Assembly: GCA_002869885.2 (NCBI GenBank)
Contig: NEWR02000016.1
Span: 32,629-78,638, forward strand
Direction of reading: 5' to 3'
Source: Nitrospira sp. CG24C
Lineage (GTDB): Bacteria; Nitrospirota; Nitrospiria; Nitrospirales; Nitrospiraceae
Length of the DNA: 46,010 nt
The translations under genes and the position numbers were made by a program. Shown here in pieces: positions 7,944 through 15,950 of the stretch. The notes under the pieces were generated by a model. That model was given only the letters and a program-made list of their open reading frames with translations, made no database searches and was not told the DNA's origin. The first letter of the stretch is position 1; each line of letters begins with the position of its first letter.

Positions 7944-10028
7944 TTAGGCCATGTCCAGATTCATCACGTAGTTCTGCAGCTCCCGCCGCTGTTCTTCTTC
8001 TGCGTTCTTGAGGCGCTCGATCTCCTTGCGCAAGTTCTCCAGTTCGGTCTCCTGTTGATCCAACTTCTTGACATAACGGGTATAGAGATCGGAGTTCTGC
8101 GGGAGCCGCTGCATATTTTCCCTGATGCGGGCGTGCTCAGCCGTGATTTCAGCGGTGCGTTGGTCTAAACGCGTCCGTTGAGTGCGCGTATCGTCCAGCT
8201 TACCGCGTAACTGCACCACACGTTGCAGCGCCTCTTTTACTTTTTGGCTGACTTCCTTCGCTTGCTGGTAATAGGCAATTTGGTCGATGCCGCCTTCCAT
8301 CAAGAGGATCGATTCCTGAATAGGCAGTGTTTCTTTGACGCGGAGCGTCGCGCTTTTCCCCGGATCGACTGCGACGCTAAAACGGTACAGGTCGCGTGTC
8401 CGCTCTGCCGGTTCTTTCGGTTCGGCAAGTTTCCAGTCTGCACGATAGGGCTGTTCGATCAATACGGTCTTGGCCTTGGCATCGCGGTTCTTCACGAGAT
8501 AGGTCCGGTCTTCGACTAAACGGCGTGTGATGAGCATCGTACCCTTCTTCAGCGAAACCGTTGCAAGCTCTTGCGTGCCGCCTTCGAGTTTGGGCTCCAC
8601 TTCGGTCTTGAGATCCAGCGCATAGCTGATCAGCCGGTCTTGTCCCGGAGGGAAATTCTCGATGCGTGCATCGCCCGCATAGGTCCCGCTGTCGAACAGC
8701 GTGATCGGTCCTTGCATGAGATGGAGAGACGAGGTGTTCTTGAGCCGATAGCCGTTCAGAGGATGTTTCGCGTTGACGCTCTGGTTGTAAAGCGAGACTT
8801 TCTGTCCCTGGAGCGTCTGGCCAATGATGGGCAACAGCGCGCTCTGATGTTTGGCGAGGGTGACGGGTTGGTCGATGCGATATTCGAACAACTCGCCCTT
8901 GTCTTCAGCCATCGCCATAGGGGCCATACTTTCTTCCAGGCTGCGCATATCCATTTCGGCGGCGACGGCGCTATCTGCCGGGGCATTGGCCCGACCACCG
9001 GAAAAACCTTGGACTACCTTGCCGAGCAATCGCTCCTTTTTCATCTCGCTACGGGCGGCGGGAGGGGAGGCCATCGGCTTGAGTTCATCCATGGCATCGC
9101 CGTAGGTTTGGGGTTTGAGGTTGGCGTAGAGCTCGGGCTGTACGACTGGCCGTGGGTTGTAGAGAGGTTGATACAGATCCATCGTGAAGGAAATGGGCCG
9201 TCCCGAAACAAGAGACAGTTTCACGTTGCGCCAATCTTGTGAGGTCTGATTCTCCACAATGGCCCAGCCTTGCAGATAGGGCGCCTTATCCTCTTCCAAG
9301 ACGAGTCGATAGGTGGTCTTCCAGACCGGGGTTTCCGTCAGGTACGCGACGCGGGCTTGACGGCTTCCGGCACCGTCGAAGGTAATCGAGACGGTCTTCT
9401 TCTGGACATCGTGATTTGTCGCGAGTACGGCCAGCGCCTGGTGCAGTTCAGTATTCAAAGCGGGATTGATCAATTTGATGCGCTGCACATTCGCCAGTGA
9501 GAGTGAGCGGAATCCTTCCTCCGTCAGGAGCGTGACATATTCCTGTTCGATGACGCGATACTGCAAACCCTCTCCGATGGACTCCGATTTCTTTTCCACA
9601 CCCAGCAACGTGCCGACGATGGGATTGGGCGCAGTGACTTCGACCGGTTCCCCACGGACCTGAGTCAGAATCTGTCCCAGGGTCGGATTACCGTTTAGAT
9701 TGATGCCGAAGCTTCCGAGCGTCTTCGTTACAGGATCGCGTGAACCGTAGGTGACGGTTGAGATTCTACCTCCACCAAAATCTTGCACGACCAAACTCTT
9801 GAGCATGTCGTTAATCTGGTTTGCATGCAGGTGAAGGTCGAGTTGCGCGCGGTTGTTGACCATGCCGTCATGTTGGAAATATCCCACGCCGCTGGAATAG
9901 AGCACGATCTTGGAAAGGGGAAGCACCGCCCCTTCTTCTGCCAGAACCGGCCAGGGGAGCAGCAGAAATGAGAGGAGGATCAACCTGCTCACAAAGGCAA
10001 GAGAGGAATGAATCAATCGTGAGCACAT
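7944..10028 (-). CDS. Secreted DUF4139-domain protein with C-terminal coiled coil
   Basis: The 694-residue product begins with a signal peptide (hydrophobic LILLSFLLLPWPVLA, cut near AEEGAV). The body matches DUF4139-type proteins, a beta-rich family with conserved ETPVWKTTYRLVL and GWAIVENQTSQDWRNVKLSL; family members are poorly characterised envelope proteins. The last 110 residues are rich in Glu, Gln, Arg and Leu heptads (EEELENL-like), predicting a coiled coil. ATG 10028 was chosen because GGAGG stands 6 bases upstream; ATGs at 10040 and 10055 lack one. The stop is 2 bp from the convergent kinase stop at 7941, with no room for a terminator. It is transcribed away from the CoA-binding gene. 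Confidence 0.8.
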   Translation of the reverse strand: MCSRLIHSSLAFVSRLILLSFLLLPWPVLAEEGAVLPLSKIVLYSSGVGYFQHDGMVNNRAQLDLHLHANQINDMLKSLVVQDFGGGRISTVTYGSRDPVTKTLGSFGINLNGNPTLGQILTQVRGEPVEVTAPNPIVGTLLGVEKKSESIGEGLQYRVIEQEYVTLLTEEGFRSLSLANVQRIKLINPALNTELHQALAVLATNHDVQKKTVSITFDGAGSRQARVAYLTETPVWKTTYRLVLEEDKAPYLQGWAIVENQTSQDWRNVKLSLVSGRPISFTMDLYQPLYNPRPVVQPELYANLKPQTYGDAMDELKPMASPPAARSEMKKERLLGKVVQGFSGGRANAPADSAVAAEMDMRSLEESMAPMAMAEDKGELFEYRIDQPVTLAKHQSALLPIIGQTLQGQKVSLYNQSVNAKHPLNGYRLKNTSSLHLMQGPITLFDSGTYAGDARIENFPPGQDRLISYALDLKTEVEPKLEGGTQELATVSLKKGTMLITRRLVEDRTYLVKNRDAKAKTVLIEQPYRADWKLAEPKEPAERTRDLYRFSVAVDPGKSATLRVKETLPIQESILLMEGGIDQIAYYQQAKEVSQKVKEALQRVVQLRGKLDDTRTQRTRLDQRTAEITAEHARIRENMQRLPQNSDLYTRYVKKLDQQETELENLRKEIERLKNAEEEQRRELQNYVMNLDMA

Positions 10029-10173
10029 AGAAACCTCCATCGTCGGGTGTGACACCAGCCGAAACGGCAGTGGTGATATGACCTATCCTTGCCATATCGT
10101 CAAGGGCCAAATTCGTTAAACTCCCGTATAGACTGTTTCCTCACTCACCCTGAATTGTTCCGCAGCGTATCTC

Positions 10174-10608
10174 ATGATACTGTTCAATCCCATGAGCTAC
10201 GCAGATGAGATGACAGTTACACGAATTCTCATGGACTGCCGCACGATAGCCGTGGTGGGATTGTCGTCGAATCCGGCACGGACGTCTTATCGCGTGGCCT
10301 CCTATATGAAGAGTCAAGGCTATCGGATCATCCCGGTGAATCCGAACGAGACGAATGTCTTTGGCGAGCCTGCCTATCCAACACTTGCTGCCGTGCCTGG
10401 CACAATCGATCTGGTGGATATCTTCAGGAAGTCGGAAGATGTTCTTCCTATCGTTGAAGATGCGATCGCTTGCGGCGTCAAAGCTATCTGGATGCAAGAA
10501 GGGGTCATTAACGAACAAGCAGCCGTTCGCGCAAAAGAATCAGGCCTGCTCGTCGTCATGGATCGCTGTTGGCTCAAAGAACATGCAGCTCGCTCACATC
10601 GTGGCTGA
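10174..10608 (+). CDS. CoA-binding domain protein (YccU type)
   Basis: A 144-residue single-domain Rossmann protein with the CoA-binding family hallmarks: TIAVVGLSSNPARTSYRVA (nucleotide-binding turn), GYRIIPVNPNE, VDIFRKSEDV, and WMQEGVINEQAA, ending VVMDRCWLKEH. The same fold forms the CoA-binding half of succinyl-CoA synthetase; free-standing copies of about 140 residues are widespread with unproven roles. The ATG at 10174 or the internal one at 10192 (MSYADEM) may be used; neither has a clear ribosome binding site. Its end overlaps the DUF4112 gene by 26 bp, implying co-transcription. Confidence 0.85.
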   Translation: MILFNPMSYADEMTVTRILMDCRTIAVVGLSSNPARTSYRVASYMKSQGYRIIPVNPNETNVFGEPAYPTLAAVPGTIDLVDIFRKSEDVLPIVEDAIACGVKAIWMQEGVINEQAAVRAKESGLLVVMDRCWLKEHAARSHRG

Positions 10609-11116
10609 CCCATCTCCTCCTTTCCCCCCAGAGTCTCCATCTTCCGATCCTCAACGAGCAGCCATGGTGGCGACGGCGGAACTACTGGCCAAGATTCTGG
10701 ATACAACCGCCAAAATTCCTGGGACACCATTCTATGTGGGACTCGATCCGTTGCTCGGACTGATCCCCGGAATCGGTGACATGCTGGCCAATCTCATCGG
10801 GACTGTCATCCTGATATTGGCCGCGCGCCTTCAAGTGCCGCAGATCGTCATCGCACGGATGAGCCTGAACCTCCTCATCAATGGAACCATCGGTGCGATT
10901 CCCATCCTCGGCGATCTCTTCTCCATCTGGTTTCGGAGTCACGCGAGAAATGCGGAGCTACTGCGGCGAGCTGCGACTCAACCGTACCGAGAAACGCAGC
11001 AGGCTAGGATCTATGTAGTTTGCATCATCGCCGGGACCGTCGTGCTTCTGTTGCTCGCCATTGCAGCAATCTGCTGGATCGTTGTGAAGCTTTGGGCCAC
11101 ATTCGCTTTTGCATGA
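10583..11116 (+). CDS. DUF4112 membrane protein
   Basis: The 177-residue protein carries the DUF4112 signature: LLAKILDTTAKIPGTPFYVGL, DPLLGLIPGIGDMLANLIG, then a hydrophobic helix (VILILAARL) and INGTIGAIPILGDLFSIWFR. A final transmembrane helix (about 150-175) closes the protein. Function is unknown; the Gly/Pro-rich turns are typical of a small inner-membrane protein. ATG 10583 is preferred because it follows the overlap with the CoA-binding gene and places about 28 residues before the domain; the reading frame extends further upstream but only in antisense-like sequence. Translational coupling to the upstream gene is likely. Confidence 0.75.
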   Translation: MQLAHIVADPSPPFPPESPSSDPQRAAMVATAELLAKILDTTAKIPGTPFYVGLDPLLGLIPGIGDMLANLIGTVILILAARLQVPQIVIARMSLNLLINGTIGAIPILGDLFSIWFRSHARNAELLRRAATQPYRETQQARIYVVCIIAGTVVLLLLAIAAICWIVVKLWATFAFA

Positions 11117-11528
11117 CTCACGCGAGACAGGCGCGATCCGAAGTTCTAAGTTCTAGGTTCGAAGTTCAGAAAACCTCGAACTTCGGACCCCGAACCCTTG
11201 CCCGTCACGCGAGACTCGCCCGTTGCCCGCACTTCGCAATTTTGTGTCGAAACGGCATGAATAATGCTCTGTAGGTCGGGAATGCTGTACTTCGCAACCA
11301 TTCGCGCGTCACGTTTCAAGTATTGGCAAAAAACCGGCTGGGCGCCTGTCTCCTATTGCCTGAATGAGAAGGCGAAGGCGATGCAGTCTGATGCGAGGCT
11401 GCGGATCAGGGAAAACCCCAGGTGTATTCGCGAGCATACAGTGAGGAACTTTTTGGGCCGAGCACGGCGCAAATGGTCAAAGATCCTGACGAGAACAGCA
11501 GTGGTATGAGCAAAGGGAGGAACCGGTA
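11117..11528. other. Intergenic region holding a GAAGTTC-type hairpin
   Basis: No supported gene. The first 100 bases hold an inverted, low-complexity repeat (listed separately). The remainder (11220-11510) shows short open frames on both strands without ribosome binding sites or recognisable products. GGGAGGA just before 11529 is the ribosome binding site of the next gene. Confidence 0.6.
11118..11215. repeat. GAAGTTC-type hairpin flanked by an 11-bp direct repeat
   Basis: Degenerate GAAGTTC/GGTTC units (11140-11168) face their complement (CTCGAACTTCGG and CCGAACCC, 11174-11198). The exact 11-mer TCACGCGAGAC flanks the unit at 11118-11128 and 11205-11215. The element starts 2 bp behind the DUF4112 stop. 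The same units recur at 30875-30940. It may be a transcript 3'-end hairpin or a non-autonomous element. Confidence 0.7.
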
Positions 11529-12986
11529 ATGACGACCTGGAATTCATGGTTGTTTTGGCCCAATAGCGTGGCCTTATCCGTTTTGGCGTTGGCCGTACTG
11601 GCCATGCTGTTTTTGTATGCAGCGCGCAAGCCCATGCACGGGGTCATCCATTCGGTATGTGCACTGCTGTCCCAGTCCACGCGATTCATTGCCCGCTGGC
11701 TGTTTCTCTGTGCAGACAATCTGAAGCTGCGCAATCAGTCGGTGCTGTTGGCGCATGGGCAGGAAAATCAAGTGACCGTGATCGAGCGAGAATTCGAGCG
11801 AGTGGGGAATATGGTTCGCAAGGATATGCAGGAGTTTCCTGCCCTGCAGCGAAGAATGATGGAAGAAGCGACACGTATCGAAGAGGACTACCGTAAATGT
11901 GGAGAGATTCCTCCGCCACCTCCAGAGTGGGTAAGCGCGCTTCAATCGGTGGCAAAGATTAAAACGGGAGGCGATATTCCCCGCAAGCTGCTGGAAGACA
12001 TCAATAAATCCATCCAGAAGATACATGACCAGACCGTCGCGGAGTTCCGGCGCTCCTACGAGGAGCGGCATAAGATACTGCAAGCGATGCAGCCGTCATG
12101 GCGCTCTTTGGAAAAAATGGCCGGTGAAATGGACAAGAAGATGCTCACGCTCCAGACCGACGCAAAGCAGATCGACGGCCATATGGGAAAGTTACAAGAT
12201 ATAAAGGCCAAGGACAACAAGACCGAACATGCTCTGACGGTCTCTGGGTTCGTGCAGTTGGCGATCTCCTCGCTGGTCATGGTGATCGCGTTGGGCGGTG
12301 CGTTTATCAACTACAAACTGATTGCGCTGCCCATGTCGGAGATGGTCGGCGCCAGCGATTACATCACCAACAGCCTGAAGACGTCGGATGTCGCGGCATT
12401 GGTCATTATTTTGATGGAAGCATCGATGGGCCTGTTCCTGCTCGAATCACTGCGCATCACGCAGTTGTTTCCCAGGATTGCCAGCATGGACGATCGTATG
12501 CGTCAGCGATTGATGTATGCGTCACTGATTTTTCTGGTTATCCTGGCCGCGATCGAGTCCTCCCTCGCGCTGATGCGCGACATACTGGTTGCCGACAAGG
12601 TTTCGCTGATGCGTGATCTCGCCTCTGCCGCTCCGGCTGGGTCGGACGGTCTGCTGACCAGCATCCCGATGATCGGACAGATGATCATGGGCTTCGTGCT
12701 TCCGTTCGCATTGGCGTTCGTGGCAATTCCACTGGAAAGCGCGGTGTATTCGATGCGCACCGTTCTCGGTGTATTTCTCGTGCAGGCCATGCGCGGTCTC
12801 GGTTTTTTACTCAGGTTCACCGGTCTGCTGTTAAAGCGGCTCCCCAAAGTGCTCGAATTGGCCTATGACGTACTGATTGTCATCCCGTTGCTGATAGAGC
12901 GTTGGGTGATAGGGATGCGCGCAGGTTCGCTGGGAGCGGGTAATACGGAAGATAAGGAAATTTCAAAACTCAGGAGAGCGGCATGA
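11529..12986 (+). CDS. Multi-pass membrane protein with a central coiled coil
   Basis: The 485-residue product was not assigned to a named family. It has an N-terminal transmembrane helix (SVLALAVLAMLFLYAA), then a charged, helical stretch of about 200 residues (about 75-235) with heptad character, then about four to five hydrophobic helices (QLAISSLVMVIALGGAF, AALVIILMEASMGLFLL, SLIFLVILAAIESSLALM, IMGFVLPFALAFVAIPL and a final one). GGGAGGA lies 8 bases before ATG 11529. Its stop overlaps the VWA lipoprotein start by 4 bp (ATGA), so the pair is surely one unit, perhaps a membrane scaffold and its periplasmic partner. Confidence 0.7.
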   Translation: MTTWNSWLFWPNSVALSVLALAVLAMLFLYAARKPMHGVIHSVCALLSQSTRFIARWLFLCADNLKLRNQSVLLAHGQENQVTVIEREFERVGNMVRKDMQEFPALQRRMMEEATRIEEDYRKCGEIPPPPPEWVSALQSVAKIKTGGDIPRKLLEDINKSIQKIHDQTVAEFRRSYEERHKILQAMQPSWRSLEKMAGEMDKKMLTLQTDAKQIDGHMGKLQDIKAKDNKTEHALTVSGFVQLAISSLVMVIALGGAFINYKLIALPMSEMVGASDYITNSLKTSDVAALVIILMEASMGLFLLESLRITQLFPRIASMDDRMRQRLMYASLIFLVILAAIESSLALMRDILVADKVSLMRDLASAAPAGSDGLLTSIPMIGQMIMGFVLPFALAFVAIPLESAVYSMRTVLGVFLVQAMRGLGFLLRFTGLLLKRLPKVLELAYDVLIVIPLLIERWVIGMRAGSLGAGNTEDKEISKLRRAA

Positions 12987-13645
12987 ATAAATTTCTGACC
13001 CTCTTGATCGTATCGTTCGGCATGATACTCGTCAGCGCTTGTGGCGACAGCCGCATACACAGCCATGCCGTGTACATGCTGGTGGATACGTCAGGCACCT
13101 ACGCCCAGGAGATGAATAAGGCATCCAAGATCGTCAATTACCTGTTGGCGACGCTGAACCCGGGAGATTCGCTGGCGGTGGCCAAGGTGGAGACTCGCAG
13201 CTTTACTGAAAAAGACATTATCGCCAAGGTCACGTTCGACAAGCGTCCGTCGCAGGCCACCTCGCAAAAGCGCAGGTTCAAAAACAACATCGAGGTGTTT
13301 GCCAAGCAGGTCAAGGGGAGTGCCTATACCGACATCACCGGCGGCCTGATCCAGGGGGCGGAATACCTGAATGAAACCAAGGCCGGCATCAAGACCATCG
13401 TCGTGTTCTCTGATATGCAGCAAGAATTAGGCAAAGGAACGATTCGTGATTTTCCCATCAGACTTGACGGTATCCGCATCGTGGCGTTGAACGTCACCAA
13501 GCTGGGCACGGACAACGCAGATCCTCGGCGTTACCTTGACCGCCTGGCCCAATGGGAGGCAAGTGTCCGCAAGGCCGGCGCCACCGACTGGGTGGTGGTG
13601 AACGATCTGGAGAATAATATTGAATCCATTTTGGCCACTCGCTGA
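12983..13645 (+). CDS. VWA-like lipoprotein
   Basis: A 220-residue lipoprotein: signal peptide FLTLLIVSFGMILVSAC with lipobox cysteine at about residue 20. The mature part begins with a von Willebrand A-like strand and metal site (MLVDTSGTYAQEM, a DxSxT variant of the DxSxS MIDAS) and continues through ITGGLIQGAEYL and TIVVFSDMQQELGKG, the usual third metal-site region. VWA domains bind protein ligands through a divalent metal. It is translationally coupled to the membrane protein upstream (4-bp overlap). Function unknown; a periplasmic sensing or assembly role is an inference. Confidence 0.75.
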   Translation: MNKFLTLLIVSFGMILVSACGDSRIHSHAVYMLVDTSGTYAQEMNKASKIVNYLLATLNPGDSLAVAKVETRSFTEKDIIAKVTFDKRPSQATSQKRRFKNNIEVFAKQVKGSAYTDITGGLIQGAEYLNETKAGIKTIVVFSDMQQELGKGTIRDFPIRLDGIRIVALNVTKLGTDNADPRRYLDRLAQWEASVRKAGATDWVVVNDLENNIESILATR

Positions 13646-13694
13646 AGAGGCTATCAGTCGGCAGAGAAGTATCCCAGCACAGCAGAACCCTCAT

Positions 13695-13740
13695 GAATTG
13701 CTTCATTGATTCATCGGGCCATTGATTCAATGGAGCAATG
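13695..13740. repeat. CATTGATTC-type hairpin behind the VWA gene
   Basis: GAATTGCTTCATTGATTC (from 13695) pairs with GATTCAATGGAGCAATG (to 13740) with few mismatches around GGGCC. Each arm repeats a CATTGATTC unit. It lies 50 bp behind the lipoprotein stop and has no T run after it. Confidence 0.65.
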
Positions 13741-13809
13741 GTCAATCCTCTCGCAAGGTTCATTTCAGGTTTCACCTTTCACGTCTCACGCCTAACGATC
13801 TTCTAGCGG

Positions 13810-13839
13810 TTGCCTTCCTGAGGTGTGAAGCTTTATAGT
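13810..13839 (+). promoter_or_regulatory. Sigma-70-like promoter, first SUMF1 gene
   Basis: TTGCCT (13810-13815), an 18-bp spacer and TATAGT (13834-13839). The block, including GAGGTGTGA and CCGCCCAT around it, is repeated before the second SUMF1 gene, which supports function. Confidence 0.5.
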
Positions 13840-13894
13840 TTCCGCCCATTAGGCTATCTGTCATGGTTCCTTCAACATAATGCGGAGGCGGTTC

Positions 13895-14719
13895 ATGAGG
13901 ATGATGATTGTACTGGTTGCGTTGCTCGGACTCGCTGTGTATCCGGCGATGGCCGCGGCGCCAGTTGAAAAGGGTGCCAAGGAACTAGCCACTGGGCAGA
14001 AGCCGAGTCAGGAGAAGCCCGTGGTGGCTCCGCCGCCAGAGGGGGCAATGGTGGTGGTGCCGGCGGGAGAGTTTATGATGGGAAGTGCGGCGGGAGATTC
14101 TGACGAACAGCCGGAACACAAGGTCTATCTGGACTCATTTTCCATGGATGTGTATGAAGTGACGGTGGGGCAGTATGCGGCGTTTCTGCAGGCGAAAGGG
14201 ATCGATCAGCCTTCGGATTGGAAGGCGATGAACCAACCGGCGAATCAGAAGCGTCCGATTGCCAATGTGGATTCGACGGATGCATCCGTATACTGCAAAT
14301 GGGTCGGCAAGCGGTTGCCGACAGAGGCGGAGTGGGAGAAGGCGGCGCGGGGGATCGATGGCCGCATCTATCCGTGGGGTAACGAAGCTCCGACGCCGAT
14401 TCATGCGAACTTTGGGAAACCGGACTGGAACAATCACGCGGTATTGGCGCCGGTGGGCTCGTTCGAAGCGGGCAAGAGTCCCTATGGCATCTATGACATG
14501 GCCGGGAATGTCTGGGAATGGGTCAGTGATTTGTACGACTATAACTATTATAAGGTCAGCCCGTCGAAGAATCCGACAGGGCCGTCGACGGGTGGGACCA
14601 GGGCGGTCCGTGGCGGTGCCTGGAACAGCAATCCTCGGGCGATGCGCTCTTCGAATCGGAGCCTCATATCGCCCACGGACCAGGGTCTCAACGGGTTCCG
14701 CTGTGCGAAGAGCCAATAG
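13895..14719 (+). CDS. Secreted SUMF1/FGE-fold protein, copy 1
   Basis: The 274-residue product has a signal peptide (MIVLVALLGLAVYPAMAAA) and a full formylglycine-generating-enzyme-type fold: MVVVPAGEFMMGS, VYEVTVGQYAAFL, KRLPTEAEWEKAARG, YPWGNE, YDMAGNVWEWVSDLYD, and the end GFRCAKS. The active-site cysteines of true FGE, expected in RGGSWxC....C, are replaced (VRGGAWNSNPRAMRSSNRS), so sulfatase activation is unlikely; many such proteins are binding or structural. ATG 13895 was chosen because GGAGG lies 7 bases upstream, exactly as in the next copy; an earlier ATG at 13880 overlaps that site. Tandem paralogue of the following gene. Confidence 0.85.
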   Translation: MRMMIVLVALLGLAVYPAMAAAPVEKGAKELATGQKPSQEKPVVAPPPEGAMVVVPAGEFMMGSAAGDSDEQPEHKVYLDSFSMDVYEVTVGQYAAFLQAKGIDQPSDWKAMNQPANQKRPIANVDSTDASVYCKWVGKRLPTEAEWEKAARGIDGRIYPWGNEAPTPIHANFGKPDWNNHAVLAPVGSFEAGKSPYGIYDMAGNVWEWVSDLYDYNYYKVSPSKNPTGPSTGGTRAVRGGAWNSNPRAMRSSNRSLISPTDQGLNGFRCAKSQ

Positions 14720-14730
14720 CCAAGGACCAT

Positions 14731-14803
14731 GTTTCGGGTTTCGAGTTTCAAGTGTTCGGCGCCTGTTCCCTGACAACACGAAACCAGAAACGAGAAACCC
14801 GCA
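14731..14803. repeat. GTTTC-type hairpin between the SUMF1 copies
   Basis: GTTTCGGGTTTCGAGTTTC (14731-14749) faces GAAACCAGAAACGAGAAACC (14779-14798). Both arms are degenerate GTTTC repeats. It begins 11 bp after the first SUMF1 stop and lacks a T run. Confidence 0.65.
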
Positions 14804-14885
14804 ACTCCATTCCCCAGCGCAGCGAATCCGCGATTACCGCGGAAACGTTCATGAGTAATGCGGGAAAATTCGTGATTCTATACGG

Positions 14886-14915
14886 TTGTTTTTCTGAGGT
14901 GTGAGGCTTTATAGT
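14886..14915 (+). promoter_or_regulatory. Sigma-70-like promoter, second SUMF1 gene
   Basis: TTGTTT (14886-14891), 18-bp spacer, TATAGT (14910-14915). The surrounding CTGAGGTGTGA and CCGCCCAT match the copy at 13810-13839, so the duplication included the promoter. Confidence 0.5.
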
Positions 14916-14982
14916 TCCCGCCCATCAGGCAGCGTGTGCATAGGCAGTTATGGTTCGTTTCGGCAAATTGTGGAGGCAGTTC

Positions 14983-15831
14983 ATGAGGAGGATGATTGTA
15001 CTCGGAGCGTTGATCGTGCTTGCTGCCTATCCGACAATGGGTGCGGCACCAATTGAAAAAGGCGCAAAGGAACTAGTTCCGGCGCAAAAGCAGGTTCAGC
15101 CTCAGCCCCAGAGCCTGGAGAAGTCTGCCGTGCCCCGTCCACCAGCCGGTGCGATGGTATTGATACCGGCCGGAGAATTTACGATGGGGAGTCAGGATGG
15201 TGATTCAGACGAACGACCAGCGCACAAGGTTCAGCTGAATGCCTTTTCTATAGATGTATATGAAGTCACGGTGGGGCAGTATGAGGAATTTCTGCGGTCA
15301 GGAGAAGCCCGCGTCCCGTTGGACTGGAAGACGATGAACCAATCGAGATATCACAAGCTCCCTGTTGCCAATATAGATTGGGCGGATGCGGCTGCCTACT
15401 GCAAATGGGCCGGCAAGCGGCTGCCGACGGAAGCGGAATGGGAAAAGGCGGCACGAGGCACAGATGGCCGCCTCTATCCATGGGGCAACGATCCTCCGAC
15501 GCCGCTCCACGCGAACTATGGGAAAACGGGGGCGCATAACTATGATGCATTGCTGCCGGTGGGAACGTTGGAAGCCGGCAAGAGTCCCTATGGTGTGTAT
15601 GACATGGCCGGGAATGTCTGGGAGTGGGTCAGCGACTGGTATGACAGTGACTACTATAAGAACAGCCCGCAGCAGAACCCGGAAGGACTGCCAACAGGAG
15701 GGTTCAAAGTGATCCGTGGCGGATCCTGGAATACCAGTGCGCGAAACCTGCGATCCTCGGATCGATACTGGGATCCTCCGACGTTCAGGAGCCTCTACTT
15801 CCCAGGATTCCGGTGTGCGAAGAATTCGTAG
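14983..15831 (+). CDS. Secreted SUMF1/FGE-fold protein, copy 2
   Basis: A 282-residue paralogue of the preceding gene with the same plan: signal peptide (MIVLGALIVLAAYPTMGAA), a Gln/Pro-rich linker, MVLIPAGEFTMGS, VYEVTVGQYEEFL, KRLPTEAEWEKAARG, YDMAGNVWEWVSDWYD and GFRCAKN at the end. The FGE catalytic cysteines are again missing (IRGGSWNTSARNLRSSDRYW). ATG 14983 has GGAGG 7 bases upstream, matching copy 1; the frame extends to 14950 but without that site. It has its own copy of the upstream promoter-like block, so it can be transcribed alone. The most divergent part between the copies is the linker after the signal peptide. Confidence 0.85.
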   Translation: MRRMIVLGALIVLAAYPTMGAAPIEKGAKELVPAQKQVQPQPQSLEKSAVPRPPAGAMVLIPAGEFTMGSQDGDSDERPAHKVQLNAFSIDVYEVTVGQYEEFLRSGEARVPLDWKTMNQSRYHKLPVANIDWADAAAYCKWAGKRLPTEAEWEKAARGTDGRLYPWGNDPPTPLHANYGKTGAHNYDALLPVGTLEAGKSPYGVYDMAGNVWEWVSDWYDSDYYKNSPQQNPEGLPTGGFKVIRGGSWNTSARNLRSSDRYWDPPTFRSLYFPGFRCAKNS

Positions 15832-15841
15832 GCTACGAATT

Positions 15842-15933
15842 AGGCTGAAGCTGGGCAGGCTGAAGGTCGGAGTCTGAACGTTTCAGTCTTCAGCATAACC
15901 TTCAGCCTTCAGTCCAGTCCTCGCCTTCAGCCT
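15842..15933. repeat. TTCAGCC-type hairpin behind SUMF1 copy 2
   Basis: GGCTGAAG units (15843-15868) face several TTCAGCC/CTTCAG copies (15881-15930). It starts 11 bp after the stop codon and fills most of the gap to the convergent cytochrome gene. The right arm has more units than the left, as if copies had been added. Confidence 0.65.
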
Positions 15934-15950
15934 CGCCTGTCGCCGCATCT

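Noticed and set aside
8571..9242. 223-residue plus-strand gene inside the DUF4139 gene
   Set aside because: Antisense shadow of a well-supported secreted protein.
11264..11509. 81-residue gene before the membrane protein
   Set aside because: No ribosome binding site, no recognisable domain, and a random-looking composition.
13895..15831. True formylglycine-generating enzymes
   Set aside because: The catalytic cysteine pair is replaced by Ser/Asn/Arg in both copies and no sulfatase is nearby.
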